Below are positions 8,838-16,548 of a stretch of 45,445 nt of DNA, piece by piece. A model generated the notes under the pieces. It ran no database searches, was not told the origin of the DNA, and saw only the letters and a list, made by a program, of their open reading frames with translations. The stretch's first letter is position 1. The number at the start of each line of letters is the position of its first letter. The position numbers and the translations under genes are program-made. Source of the DNA: Polaromonas sp. (GTDB lineage Bacteria > Pseudomonadota > Gammaproteobacteria > Burkholderiales > Burkholderiaceae_C); NCBI GenBank assembly GCA_013824015.1, contig PNNC01000188.1, positions 1 to 45,445 on the forward strand, read 5' to 3'.

Positions 8838-8978
8838 TTTTTGTGTGTAAAGCTACTGCGCGGCCGCCATGCGTCGTTGCGCAGTGCTCGAAATCCTCAC
8901 GTACCTGAGTACGTTCCGGTTTCTGCGCGCTGTGCGCCTCGCCTGACGACCGCTCGCTACGCTTTCCATCACAAAAAT
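8837..8978. repeat. 142-bp imperfect inverted repeat inside the isc operon
   Basis: The 152-bp gap between iscA and hscB is almost filled by one symmetrical element. Its ends are ATTTTTGTG (8837-8845) and the exact complement CACAAAAAT (8970-8978). Inside these, AAAGC (8849-8853) pairs with GCTTT (8961-8965), and the centre is CGTAC-CTGA-GTACG (8900-8913). All three pairs share a centre near 8907, so a single long hairpin or cruciform is possible. No clear target-site duplication or transposase is visible. It resembles dispersed intergenic palindromes of Comamonadaceae, but no second copy occurs in this window. Confidence 0.7.
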
Positions 8979-8989
8979 TTCGTCTCACC

Positions 8990-9511
8990 GTGCCCTCGCT
9001 CCAATCCAACGATTTCGAACTCTTCGATATTCCCGTGCAGTTTGCGCAGGACGGCGCCGTGCTCGATGCGCGCTGGAAAGAGTTGCAGCGCGAGGCGCAT
9101 CCTGACAAGTTCGCGGCGCAGGGCGCTGCCGCGCAGCGGCTGGCGATGCAGTGGTCGGTGCGTATCAACGAGGCCTACCAGCGGCTGAAAAACCCGCTCA
9201 AGCGGGCCATGTACCTGTGTGAATTGCATGGTGCGCCGATCGAGGCGGAAAGCAACACCGCCATGCCCGCCGACTTCCTGATGCAGCAGATGCAGTGGCG
9301 CGAGGCGCTGGATGACGCGGACGGCATCACCCATCTTGAGGAAATCGCGGCCCAGGCCATGTCCAGCAAGCGTGAGCAGCTATCAAAAATAGAGCGACTG
9401 CTGGACGTCGCAAAGGACTTTCCGGCGGCGGCCCGGCAGGTGAGAGGCCTTATGTTTATTGAGCGTTTTGCCGGTGAGGTCGATGCGCGCATCGACGCGC
9501 TGGGACAATAG
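8990..9511 (+). CDS. hscB: Co-chaperone HscB (J-domain protein)
   Basis: J-domain co-chaperone that brings IscU to HscA and stimulates its ATPase. The 173-residue protein has the J-domain HPD tripeptide at residues 37-39 (REAHPDKFA) followed by INEAYQRLKNPLKRAMYLCELHG, and a C-terminal helical IscU-binding domain. Translation appears to begin at GTG 8990, just 11 bp after a large inverted repeat; no strong Shine-Dalgarno sequence is visible. Codons 130-136 contain the 17-mer GCTATCAAAAATAGAGC, a core shared with a dispersed repeat family, without obvious length change relative to E. coli HscB. Confidence 0.94.
   Translation: MPSLQSNDFELFDIPVQFAQDGAVLDARWKELQREAHPDKFAAQGAAAQRLAMQWSVRINEAYQRLKNPLKRAMYLCELHGAPIEAESNTAMPADFLMQQMQWREALDDADGITHLEEIAAQAMSSKREQLSKIERLLDVAKDFPAAARQVRGLMFIERFAGEVDARIDALGQ
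9379..9395 (+). repeat. Core 17-mer of the dispersed GCTAT repeat inside hscB
   Basis: GCTATCAAAAATAGAGC lies in frame in hscB. It matches the 17-mer in dadA (GCTATCAAAAATGTAGC, 26802-26818) at 15 of 17 positions. The rest of the element is not convincingly recognisable here, so this may be a decayed or partial copy. Confidence 0.4.
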
Positions 9512-9545
9512 GCCTTCATAACCCATACAGCGCAATCCCAGACCC

Positions 9546-11420
9546 ATGGCCTTACTGCAAATCTCCGAACCCGGCCAGACGCCGGATCCGCACCAGCGGC
9601 GCATCGCCATCGGCATCGACCTGGGCACCACCCATTCGCTGGTGGCCAGCGTGCGCAATGGCGTGGCCGAATGCCTGCCCGATGCCCAGGGCCGGGTGAT
9701 CCTGCCCAGCGTGGTGCGTTACGGCATCGATGATTCGGGGACCGTGACCCGCCAGATCGGCTACGAGGCCCTGGCGGCGCAGGTGGCCGATCCCAAGAAC
9801 ACGATTGCCTCGGTCAAGCGCCTGATGGGGCGCGGCATGGCCGACATCGTCAGCCGTGCGCAGCTTCCCTACGAATTGATTGACAAGCCGGGCATGGTTG
9901 CCGTTCAGACCGTCGCCGGCGAAAAAAGCCCGGTCGAGGTCAGTGCCGAGATTCTGGCGACGCTGCGCTACCGGGCGGAAGACACCTTCGACGACGACAT
10001 CTTCGGCGCGGTGATCACCGTGCCGGCTTATTTTGACGATGCGCAGCGCCAGGCGACCAAGGACGCCGCCCAACTGGCCGGCATCCATGTGCTGCGCCTG
10101 ATCAACGAACCGACGGCTGCAGCCATTGCTTACGGCCTCGACAACGCCAGCGAAGGCGTCTACGCGATCTACGACCTGGGCGGCGGTACCTTTGACATTT
10201 CCATCCTGCGCCTGAGCCAGGGCGTGTTTGAAGTGGTGTCCACCGGCGGCGACTCCGCGCTGGGCGGCGACGACTATGACCGCGCGCTGGTTCAGTGGGT
10301 TCTCGACAAGGCCGGGGTGGCTTCCGACACGCTGACACCTGGCGACAAGGCGGCCCTGCTGCAGACCGCTCGGGCCTGCAAGGAGGCTTTGTCTGCTACA
10401 GATTCCGTAGCATTCTCGGCACGTCTGACAAGGGCCAACGTCCAATTTGACATGAAGGCGGAGGACTTCGAGGCGGCCACCGCATCGCTGACACAACGCA
10501 CGCTGGCGGCAGTGCGCAAGGCCCTGCGCGACGCGGAACTCGGCAAGGACGATGTGCAGGGCGTGGTGCTGGTGGGCGGCTCCACCCGCATGCCGCAGGT
10601 GCGGCGCGCGGTCGGCAGTTTTTTTGGACGCGAGCCGCTGACCAACCTGAACCCTGACGAAGTGGTGGCGCTGGGTGCAGCGGTCTCCGCCCATCAGCTG
10701 GCCGGCAATGCCGGCGGCAGCGAGTTGCTGCTGCTCGATGTGATTCCGCTGTCGCTGGGCATTGAAACCATGGGTGGCCTGGTCGAACGCATCGTGCCGC
10801 GCAACCAGACCATCCCGACGGCGATGGCGCAGGACTTCACGACCTACCAGGACGGCCAGACCGCCCTGGCCCTGCATGTGGTGCAGGGCGAGCGCGACCT
10901 GGTGGCCGACTGCCGCAGCCTGGCGCGTTTCGAGCTGCGCGGCATTCCGCCGATGGCCGCCGGTGCGGCACGCATCCGCGTGACCTTCACGGTGGATGCG
11001 GACGGCCTGCTCAGCGTCAACGCCAGGGAGCAGGGCAGCGGGGTGGAAGCGCGCATTGATGTGAAACCGTCCTACGGCCTGTCGGACGAGGACATCGCGC
11101 GCATGCTGCAGGAGAGCTTTTCCACTGCCCAGCAGGACATGCAGGCGCGTGCGCTGGCCGAGGCGCAGGTCGATGCCGACCGCATGTTGCTGGCCACCCA
11201 AAGCGCTATCACCGCCGATGGCGACCTGCTTCCCGCGGATGAACGTGCGGACATTGACCGCCTGATGGCCGAGCTGGCCCGGATTCGCCAGCAGGGCGAT
11301 GCCGCGCAGATCGAAGCCGCCGTCAAGGCACTGGCCAACGGTACCGAAAATTTTGCCGCGCAGCGCATGAACCGCGGCATCCGCCAGGCGCTGGCCGGCA
11401 AGAACATCGCCACGGTCTGA
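9546..11420 (+). CDS. hscA: Hsp70-type chaperone HscA
   Basis: Specialised Hsp70 that drives cluster release from IscU in an ATP-dependent cycle with HscB. The 624-residue protein has the actin-like ATPase domain with [14 protein letters not shown] near residue 20, [28 protein letters not shown] and [14 protein letters not shown], then the substrate-binding domain starting around [18 protein letters not shown]. It follows hscB by 34 bp and precedes fdx by 14 bp. Residues about 284-304 are encoded by a copy of a dispersed repeat (10396-10455); this falls in the ATPase domain between ACKEAL and TLAAVRKAL and adds roughly four residues compared with E. coli HscA by unaided alignment. Confidence 0.96.
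   Translation: MALLQISEPGQTPDPHQRRIAIGIDLGTTHSLVASVRNGVAECLPDAQGRVILPSVVRYGIDDSGTVTRQIGYEALAAQVADPKNTIASVKRLMGRGMADIVSRAQLPYELIDKPGMVAVQTVAGEKSPVEVSAEILATLRYRAEDTFDDDIFGAVITVPAYFDDAQRQATKDAAQLAGIHVLRLINEPTAAAIAYGLDNASEGVYAIYDLGGGTFDISILRLSQGVFEVVSTGGDSALGGDDYDRALVQWVLDKAGVASDTLTPGDKAALLQTARACKEALSATDSVAFSARLTRANVQFDMKAEDFEAATASLTQRTLAAVRKALRDAELGKDDVQGVVLVGGSTRMPQVRRAVGSFFGREPLTNLNPDEVVALGAAVSAHQLAGNAGGSELLLLDVIPLSLGIETMGGLVERIVPRNQTIPTAMAQDFTTYQDGQTALALHVVQGERDLVADCRSLARFELRGIPPMAAGAARIRVTFTVDADGLLSVNAREQGSGVEARIDVKPSYGLSDEDIARMLQESFSTAQQDMQARALAEAQVDADRMLLATQSAITADGDLLPADERADIDRLMAELARIRQQGDAAQIEAAVKALANGTENFAAQRMNRGIRQALAGKNIATV
10396..10455 (+). repeat. Dispersed GCTAT repeat inside hscA (copy C)
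   Basis: Begins with GCTACAGATTCCGTAGC (10396-10412) and contains ACAAGGGCCAACGTCCAATT at 10429-10448. Bases 10429-10451 match the minus strand of the dadA-rpsB intergenic copy (27571-27593) at 22 of 23 positions, which is strong evidence for a common origin. The copy is read through in frame by hscA. Confidence 0.75.
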
Positions 11421-11434
11421 ACAAGCGAACCACC

Positions 11435-11773
11435 ATGCCCATCATCAAGATACTGCCCCATCCCGAGTACTGCCCGAACGGCGCCGAGGTTTCCGCGCCT
11501 GCCGGCACCTCGATCTGTGAAGCGTTGCTCGACAACAAGATCAACATCGAACACGCCTGCGACATGAGCGCGGCCTGCACCACCTGCCATGTGATCGTGC
11601 GCCAGGGTTTTGCATCGCTCAACGAACCCGACGAAACCGAGGAAGACCTGCTGGACCGCGCCTGGGGACTGGAGCCCAACTCGCGGCTGAGCTGCCAGGC
11701 CCTGCTGGCGCAGAGCGATGTGACGGTCGAGATACCCAAGTACTCGATCAATCACGCCAAGGAAGTGCATTGA
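11435..11773 (+). CDS. fdx: ISC-type [2Fe-2S] ferredoxin
   Basis: Adrenodoxin-like ferredoxin that supplies electrons to cluster assembly on IscU. The 112-residue protein has cluster ligands Cys42, Cys48, Cys51 and Cys87 (ACDMSAACTTCHVIV and LSCQALL), at the same positions as E. coli Fdx. It is the last gene of the isc operon here: no iscX follows, and the next gene is on the opposite strand 41 bp away. No clear terminator hairpin is visible in the short convergent gap. Confidence 0.95.
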   Translation: MPIIKILPHPEYCPNGAEVSAPAGTSICEALLDNKINIEHACDMSAACTTCHVIVRQGFASLNEPDETEEDLLDRAWGLEPNSRLSCQALLAQSDVTVEIPKYSINHAKEVH

Positions 11774-11814
11774 GGCAGTGAGCGGGGCCGCGCGCCGGAT
11801 AGCCCGGTTTGCGG

Positions 11815-12930
11815 TCAGCGCACGTAGCCGCCGTCCTTGCGCAACATGGACAGCTCGGAAAAATTCATGCCCTGGTGATCGGTCGGGCCGTAGCGCACGA
11901 AGACGCCGCCGAGGTCCAGCGACTTGAAGCTTTCAAGCGCTTTTTTCAGTGATTCGGCTGTCGGGTTGGCGCCGGCGCGCTTGAGGCCTTCGATCAGCAC
12001 CTTGGTGCTGAGGTAGCCTTCGAGGCTGCCATAACTGAGCTCCGTGGCACCCATCTTTTTCATCGCCGCCTGGTATTCCGCCAGGATCGGCAGCGCCGGA
12101 TTCCAGGGGTAGGGCACCACCTGCGACACCACCACCCCCACGGCATCCGCGCCGATGTCCTTCTGCAGTTGCTGCCCGTTCAGGAAAGAGAAGGAATAAA
12201 ACCGGGCTTCTGCCCCGGCGGCGCGGTAGGCCTTGATGAATTTGGCGGTGACTGCATTGGTTGCCGACAGCACGATGGCGGTGGGCTTGAGTTTGGCCAG
12301 TTCGACCGCTCTGGCTTCTGCATCGGAGCCGTCGTTCTGGATGGCGGCGCTGCCGACCATCTTGCTGCCACGCTCTTCGATGAATTTGCGCGTGCTTTCC
12401 ATCGCCGAGCGGGCGCCGGGATTGTCGTTGTGCGCAAAGGCAATACGTGTGATGCCCACCGTGAACAGGTGGTTGACGATGCGCCCGTACTCCTCATCGA
12501 AGCTGATACGCACCGGAAATCCGTAGTCGGAAAATTTGACGACCGGTGCGGCGCCGGTGTAGGGCGCGACCAGCGGGATCTTCAGTTCATTGGCCGCCTT
12601 GAGCGCGCCGACAGACGAGGTGGTGCCAATCGGCATCAGGATCGCCACGGCGCCTTCCGCCTCCAGCTTTTTGACGTTGTCGGCTGCCCGGACCGCATCG
12701 TAGGCGTCATCCATCTGTTTGAGTTCCACCGGGCGGCCATAAACACCACCGGCCGCATTGACCGCCCTGAGCATCGCGCGTATGCCCGTCAGCGGCTCGT
12801 TCGCCAGCGATGCGAGCGGGCCGCTCTGTGGATAGGTCTGCCCGATCAGAATCGGTCTGGAATCGGCCTGGACCGACAGGCTGGCGGACAGTGCCAGCAC
12901 GGAAGCGAGGATGCGAAGGGCGGAGGTCAT
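11815..12930 (-). CDS. Periplasmic substrate-binding protein, branched-chain amino acid transporter type
   Basis: Secreted receptor of the Peripla_BP_6 (LivJ-like) class; such proteins bind amino acids, amides or aromatic acids for an ABC importer. I start it at ATG 12930, which gives a clear signal peptide (MTSALRILASVLALSASLSVQA, cleaved before DSRPILIGQTYP) and a 371-residue precursor. The longer open frame upstream is only the antisense of dnaQ. Family signatures are TYPQSGPLA, VNAAGGVYGRPVELKQMDD and VAPYTGAAPVVKF. No permease or ATPase genes flank it, so it is an orphan receptor and its ligand is unknown. A possible promoter lies at 13012-13039. Confidence 0.85.
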   Translation of the reverse strand: MTSALRILASVLALSASLSVQADSRPILIGQTYPQSGPLASLANEPLTGIRAMLRAVNAAGGVYGRPVELKQMDDAYDAVRAADNVKKLEAEGAVAILMPIGTTSSVGALKAANELKIPLVAPYTGAAPVVKFSDYGFPVRISFDEEYGRIVNHLFTVGITRIAFAHNDNPGARSAMESTRKFIEERGSKMVGSAAIQNDGSDAEARAVELAKLKPTAIVLSATNAVTAKFIKAYRAAGAEARFYSFSFLNGQQLQKDIGADAVGVVVSQVVPYPWNPALPILAEYQAAMKKMGATELSYGSLEGYLSTKVLIEGLKRAGANPTAESLKKALESFKSLDLGGVFVRYGPTDHQGMNFSELSMLRKDGGYVR

Positions 12931-13011
12931 GGTTTTCCGGTGGGTTGAAAAAGAAAAGGCACGTGAAAAATGGCTGGCACAGGGCGATGCCTGCGCCAGG
13001 TTGTTTAGGTT

Positions 13012-13039
13012 TAAATAATTGGCCTTTAATGTAGTGCAA
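13012..13039 (-). promoter_or_regulatory. Possible sigma-70 promoter of the binding-protein gene
   Basis: On the minus strand, TTGCAC (13039-13034) is followed after 16 bases by TATTTA (13017-13012). Three of six -35 bases and four of six -10 bases match consensus, in a locally AT-rich stretch 82 bp before the start codon. This is suggestive only. Confidence 0.35.
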
Positions 13040-13110
13040 GAAGCGCGCCGGGGCTGCTGGCCGCCTGAGTCGCCCGCGGCAGGGCGCCGGCGTGGAGCGA
13101 TAATCCGGGC

Positions 13111-13818
13111 ATGCGCCAAATCGTTCTTGACACTGAAACCACCGGGCTGTCCGCGGAAAACGGCGACCGCATCATCGAGATCGGCTGCGTGGAGTTGCTG
13201 GGACGCAAGCTCACCGGCAACAACAAACACTTCTACCTGAACCCGGAGCGCGACAGCCATGAAGACGCGCTGAAGGTTCACGGCATCAGCAACGAGTTCC
13301 TGCGCGACAAGCCGAAGTTCGCCGTGATTGCTGATGAACTGCTGGCTTACCTGGAGGGCGCCGAGGTCATCATCCACAACGCGCCCTTTGACATCGGTTT
13401 CCTGAACAAGGAGCTGGAGCTGATCGGCCGGCCGCCGGTCACGGCGTGTATCGCCAAAGTCACCGACAGCCTGATGATGGCCAAGGAACTGTTTCCGGGA
13501 AAACGCAACTCGCTCGACGCCCTGTGTGACCGGCTCGAAGTCGACAATTCCGGACGGACGCTGCACGGCGCCTTGCTCGATGCCGAATTGCTGGCCGATG
13601 TGTACATCAATCTCACGCGCGGGCAGAACGCGTTGGTGATGGACCTGGGCAACACCGCTGGCGACGGCGGCAGCATCGCCGTGATGGACCTGAGCGGATT
13701 CGACCTGCCCCTTTTGCGGGCGAACGAGCAGGAGACAGCGGCCCACGAATTACTGCTGACCGACATCGATAAAGCCAGCAAGGGCAAAACAGTCTGGCGC
13801 GTGGCCGAGAACGTCTGA
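13111..13818 (+). CDS. dnaQ: DNA polymerase III epsilon subunit (3'-5' proofreading exonuclease)
   Basis: Proofreading exonuclease of the replicative polymerase core. The 235-residue protein has Exo I DTETTG at residues 7-12, Exo II HNAPFDIGF, and Exo III HGALLDAELLADVY with the catalytic histidine and aspartate, which identify it as a DEDDh exonuclease. The C-terminal segment after about residue 190 is the polymerase alpha-binding tail (FDLPLLRANEQETAAHELLL). It is divergent from the binding-protein gene and followed 31 bp later by tRNA-Val. In E. coli dnaQ neighbours rnhA; here no rnhA is adjacent. Confidence 0.95.
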   Translation: MRQIVLDTETTGLSAENGDRIIEIGCVELLGRKLTGNNKHFYLNPERDSHEDALKVHGISNEFLRDKPKFAVIADELLAYLEGAEVIIHNAPFDIGFLNKELELIGRPPVTACIAKVTDSLMMAKELFPGKRNSLDALCDRLEVDNSGRTLHGALLDAELLADVYINLTRGQNALVMDLGNTAGDGGSIAVMDLSGFDLPLLRANEQETAAHELLLTDIDKASKGKTVWRVAENV

Positions 13819-13827
13819 GAAAACCGC

Positions 13828-13833
13828 TATAAT
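13828..13833 (+). promoter_or_regulatory. -10 element of tRNA-Val(CAC)
   Basis: A perfect TATAAT lies 16 bp before the mature tRNA 5' end and just downstream of the dnaQ stop codon. No good -35 hexamer is visible at 16-18 bp spacing, as that region is still dnaQ coding sequence. Confidence 0.55.
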
Positions 13834-13849
13834 CTGAGGCTGACCGACA

Positions 13850-13924
13850 GGGCGGTTAGCTCAGGGGTAGAGCACTGCATTCACACTGCAGGGGTCGCAA
13901 GTTCGAAACTTGCACCGCCCACCA
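13850..13924 (+). tRNA. tRNA-Val, anticodon CAC
   Basis: A 75-base cloverleaf with encoded CCA. The acceptor stem is GGGCGGT (13850-13856) with ACCGCCC (13914-13920); the anticodon stem is CTGCA/TGCAG (13875-13879 and 13887-13891) with anticodon CAC at 13882-13884; the T arm contains GTTCGAAAC. It reads GUG codons. A strong hairpin terminator follows at once. Confidence 0.97.
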
Positions 13925-13930
13925 GAACAC

Positions 13931-13963
13931 AAGCCCCACGTCCTTGCGACTTGGGGCTTTTTT
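13931..13963 (+). terminator. Intrinsic terminator after tRNA-Val(CAC)
   Basis: AAGCCCCA (13931-13938) pairs with TGGGGCTT (13952-13959), an 8-bp stem with a 13-base loop, followed by a run of T to 13963. It lacks a matching T-run on the other strand, so it is directed to the tRNA transcript. Confidence 0.85.
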
Positions 13964-13978
13964 CATGCCCGGGAATTT

Positions 13979-14587
13979 CTAGAACCGGTACTTCAGGCCC
14001 AGGGTGGTGGCGTTGATGTTTTCGCGTCCGGCGCCAGCAAACTTGAAATCATGGCGATCCCACTGCAGGACCGCCGACCAGCGCTCGGAGAAGTCGTAGC
14101 TGACGCCAGCACCGACAGACAGCCCGAAGCCGTCTTCCTTGCCGGCGGTCACGCCCGAGCCGGGCAGGCTGGAGACGTTGGTGCGGCCGTAGGTGGTACC
14201 GACCTTGCCGAACAAACCGAAGGACGGGCTCAGTGGCAGCTTGCCCACCAGACTCAGGTTGATGCCCTCGGCTTTGGTGGTGCCGCCGCCGCGTCCGATG
14301 TCGCCCATGTTGACGTAACCGAGCTCCAGTCCGAAGTTGTTGCTGAACATGCTGCCGCCGTAAATGCTGTAGGCATCATCCTTGTCACCGCAACTGAAGG
14401 CGCCGGTGCCGCAGCCCTGGCGGTAGTTCGATTGCCCGGCATTCAAGCCGATGTAGGCGCTGTTCGGCGCGTACCAGGACGTGGCGCTGGCGGAAGGGCT
14501 GCTGGTCTGTGCGTGGGCCGCAGTTGCGCTAGCCCATGCGGCTGTCGCGACAACGATGCTGGAAAAGAGGGTCGTGGATGGTTTCAT
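13979..14587 (-). CDS. Outer-membrane beta-barrel protein (OmpA/OmpX-like porin fold)
   Basis: A 202-residue exported protein. ATG at 14587 has a good Shine-Dalgarno sequence (AGGAG, 6 bp away), and the signal peptide MKPSTTLFSSIVVATAAWASATAAHA ends before QTSS. The mature part is made of alternating strands such as AYIGLNAGQSNY, GLELGYVNMGDIG, INLSLVGKLPLS and FGLSVGAGVSYDF, and ends in TTLGLKYRF with the C-terminal Phe recognised by the BAM machinery. Two cysteines (CGTGAFSCG) sit in an early loop. This is an eight-stranded barrel of the OmpA-like type by pattern; the function is not known. It stands alone. Confidence 0.78.
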   Translation of the reverse strand: MKPSTTLFSSIVVATAAWASATAAHAQTSSPSASATSWYAPNSAYIGLNAGQSNYRQGCGTGAFSCGDKDDAYSIYGGSMFSNNFGLELGYVNMGDIGRGGGTTKAEGINLSLVGKLPLSPSFGLFGKVGTTYGRTNVSSLPGSGVTAGKEDGFGLSVGAGVSYDFSERWSAVLQWDRHDFKFAGAGRENINATTLGLKYRF

Positions 14588-14767
14588 GGTGTGCTCCTGG
14601 GTGGATGACAAACCAGCCCCCAAACAGGGGGTGGTCACGCTGGCTACAGCACCAATCTAGGACGCCGGTGCCGGCGTGAATGTCGGAGCCGCCCGGTCGC
14701 CGTTGTAGGACACGGCGAAGCACCCCACCGTAGACGAAAGAGCCTGCCCTGGCAGGCCGCTTCGGGT

Positions 14768-15550
14768 CTATTGCGCGGCCCAGCCGCCGTCCATGTTCCA
14801 CGCCACGCCGCGCACATTGTTGCCAGCGGGCGAGCAGAAAAACACGGCCAGCGCACCCAGTTCCTCGGGCGTGGTGAATTGCATGGACGGCTCTTTTTCA
14901 CCGAGCAACTGGCGTGTCGCCGCGTCGTTGGAGATGTTGCCGGCGGCAGCTTTGGCATCCACCTGTTTCTGCACCAGCGGCGTCAACACCCAGCCGGGGC
15001 AGATGGCATTGCAGGTCACGCCGGTGGTGGCGTTTTCCAGCGCGGTGACCTTGGTCAGGCCGACGATGCCGTGTTTGGCCGCGACATACGCGGATTTTTC
15101 AGCCGACCCGACCAGGCCGTGGACGGATGCGACGTTGATGATGCGTCCCCAGCCCTTGCCGCCAGCGGCGGCCTGCATGGCGGGCAGGGCCAGGCGGGTG
15201 GCATGGAAGGCGCTGCTGAGGTTGATCGCGATCACCGCGTCCCAGCGCTCGACCGGAAAGTTTTCAATCTTCGCCACATGCTGGATGCCGGCATTGTTGA
15301 CCAGGATGTCCACCTGGCCGAACTTCGCAGCTGCAAATGCCATCATCGCTTCAATCTCTGCGGGTTTGCTCATGTCGGCGTTGTGGTACGCCACCTGGGC
15401 GCCGAGGGCGGCAATTTCTGCCTGCGGCCCGTCAGCGTCGCCGAAACCGTTGAGCACGATATTTGCACCCTGTTGCGCCAGGGCCCTGGCGATTCCCAGG
15501 CCGATGCCGCTGGTGGAGCCGGTCACGAGGGCAGTTTTACCTTTGAGCAT
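14768..15550 (-). CDS. bdhA: 3-hydroxybutyrate dehydrogenase
   Basis: Short-chain dehydrogenase that oxidises D-3-hydroxybutyrate, the product of PHB breakdown, to acetoacetate with NAD. The 260-residue protein starts at ATG 15550 with MLKGKTALVTGSTSGIGLG (cofactor glycine motif), then NNAGIQHVAKIENFP, the catalytic serine in VASVHGLVGS, and the YVAAK Tyr-Lys pair. The IQHV and WVLTPLVQKQ segments are characteristic of the 3-hydroxybutyrate dehydrogenase subgroup rather than acetoacetyl-CoA reductases. It is divergent from the hydrolase gene. phaZ and phaR in this window belong to the same storage-polymer metabolism. Confidence 0.92.
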   Translation of the reverse strand: MLKGKTALVTGSTSGIGLGIARALAQQGANIVLNGFGDADGPQAEIAALGAQVAYHNADMSKPAEIEAMMAFAAAKFGQVDILVNNAGIQHVAKIENFPVERWDAVIAINLSSAFHATRLALPAMQAAAGGKGWGRIINVASVHGLVGSAEKSAYVAAKHGIVGLTKVTALENATTGVTCNAICPGWVLTPLVQKQVDAKAAAGNISNDAATRQLLGEKEPSMQFTTPEELGALAVFFCSPAGNNVRGVAWNMDGGWAAQ

Positions 15551-15639
15551 GAAGTTTTCTCCGGATGATTTACGATGCAATCGAAACGCTGAAGAGCGGC
15601 TGCAGCAATTATCAAGCCTCCAACCCGGATTCCCGCGCA

Positions 15640-16539
15640 ATGACCGAACCTACGCTGAACTACCTACCCTGTGCCGACGCCTCCGGCGGTCACCGCATGG
15701 CGTACTGGCAGTGGGGTGATGCGGCCAACCCTCATCTGGTGATGTGTGTGCACGGCCTGTCGCGACAGGGCCGGGATTTTGATGTGCTGGCGCGTTACAT
15801 CGCGGATCAGGCGCGCGTGGTCTGCCCGGACGTGGCAGGGCGCGGACAGAGCGACTGGCTCAAGGACCCGCTGGCTTATCAGATCCCGCAGTACGCGGCC
15901 GACATGGTCACACTGCTGACCCACCTGGGCCAGCAGTCGCCCATCACCACGCTGGACTGGGTCGGCACCAGCATGGGTGGGTTGATCGGCATGGCGATTG
16001 CCGGCCAGCCGGGTTTGCCCCTGCCTGCGCCGGTGCGCAAGCTGGTCCTCAATGATGTGGGCCCTGCCGTCGAATGGGCCGCCATCCAGCGGATCGCCGC
16101 CTATCTCGGCAAGGCCGGTCATTTCGCATCCTTGCAGCAGGCCGCCGATGCGATGTGGGCGGTGTCCACGAGTTTCGGCCCGCACACCCCCGAGCAGTGG
16201 CTGGACTTGTCGCGCCCTATGGTCAAGCCGGTGCCGGGGGCGGACGATGGCAGCGTGATGCTGCATTACGACCCGGCGATTGCCGTGGCCGTGCGCGCAG
16301 TCACCGCGGAGTCGGCGCGCCAGGGCGAGGCCCAGTTGTGGGCGCTGTACGACCAGATCCAGGCGCAGGTGCTGATCTTGCGTGGCGCCGAATCCGACCT
16401 TCTCAGGCACGAGACCGCGCTGGCCATGACGCAACGCGGACCGCGTGCCCGGGTGGTGGAGTTTGAGGGGGTCGGGCATGCGCCCACGCTGGTGAGCCCT
16501 GACCAGGTCAGCACCGTCAGTGATTTTCTTTTTGTCTGA
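15640..16539 (+). CDS. Alpha/beta-fold hydrolase
   Basis: A 299-residue cytoplasmic hydrolase. The oxyanion region is VHGLSRQGRDFDVLA, the acid/strand region VVCPDVAGRGQSDW, the nucleophile elbow GTSMGG, and the catalytic histidine lies in EGVGHAPTLV close to the C-terminus. Substrate unknown. I take ATG at 15640 (MTEPTLNYLP) over an upstream in-frame ATG at 15565, whose extra 25 residues show no family similarity. It is divergent from bdhA and ends 9 bp before relA, so it may be co-transcribed with relA. Confidence 0.82.
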   Translation: MTEPTLNYLPCADASGGHRMAYWQWGDAANPHLVMCVHGLSRQGRDFDVLARYIADQARVVCPDVAGRGQSDWLKDPLAYQIPQYAADMVTLLTHLGQQSPITTLDWVGTSMGGLIGMAIAGQPGLPLPAPVRKLVLNDVGPAVEWAAIQRIAAYLGKAGHFASLQQAADAMWAVSTSFGPHTPEQWLDLSRPMVKPVPGADDGSVMLHYDPAIAVAVRAVTAESARQGEAQLWALYDQIQAQVLILRGAESDLLRHETALAMTQRGPRARVVEFEGVGHAPTLVSPDQVSTVSDFLFV

Positions 16540-16548
16540 AGTCTTGTC

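Noticed and set aside
12931-13746. N-terminal extension of the binding-protein frame across dnaQ
   Set aside because: The extension is the complement of dnaQ; the signal peptide starting at 12930 gives a natural N-terminus.
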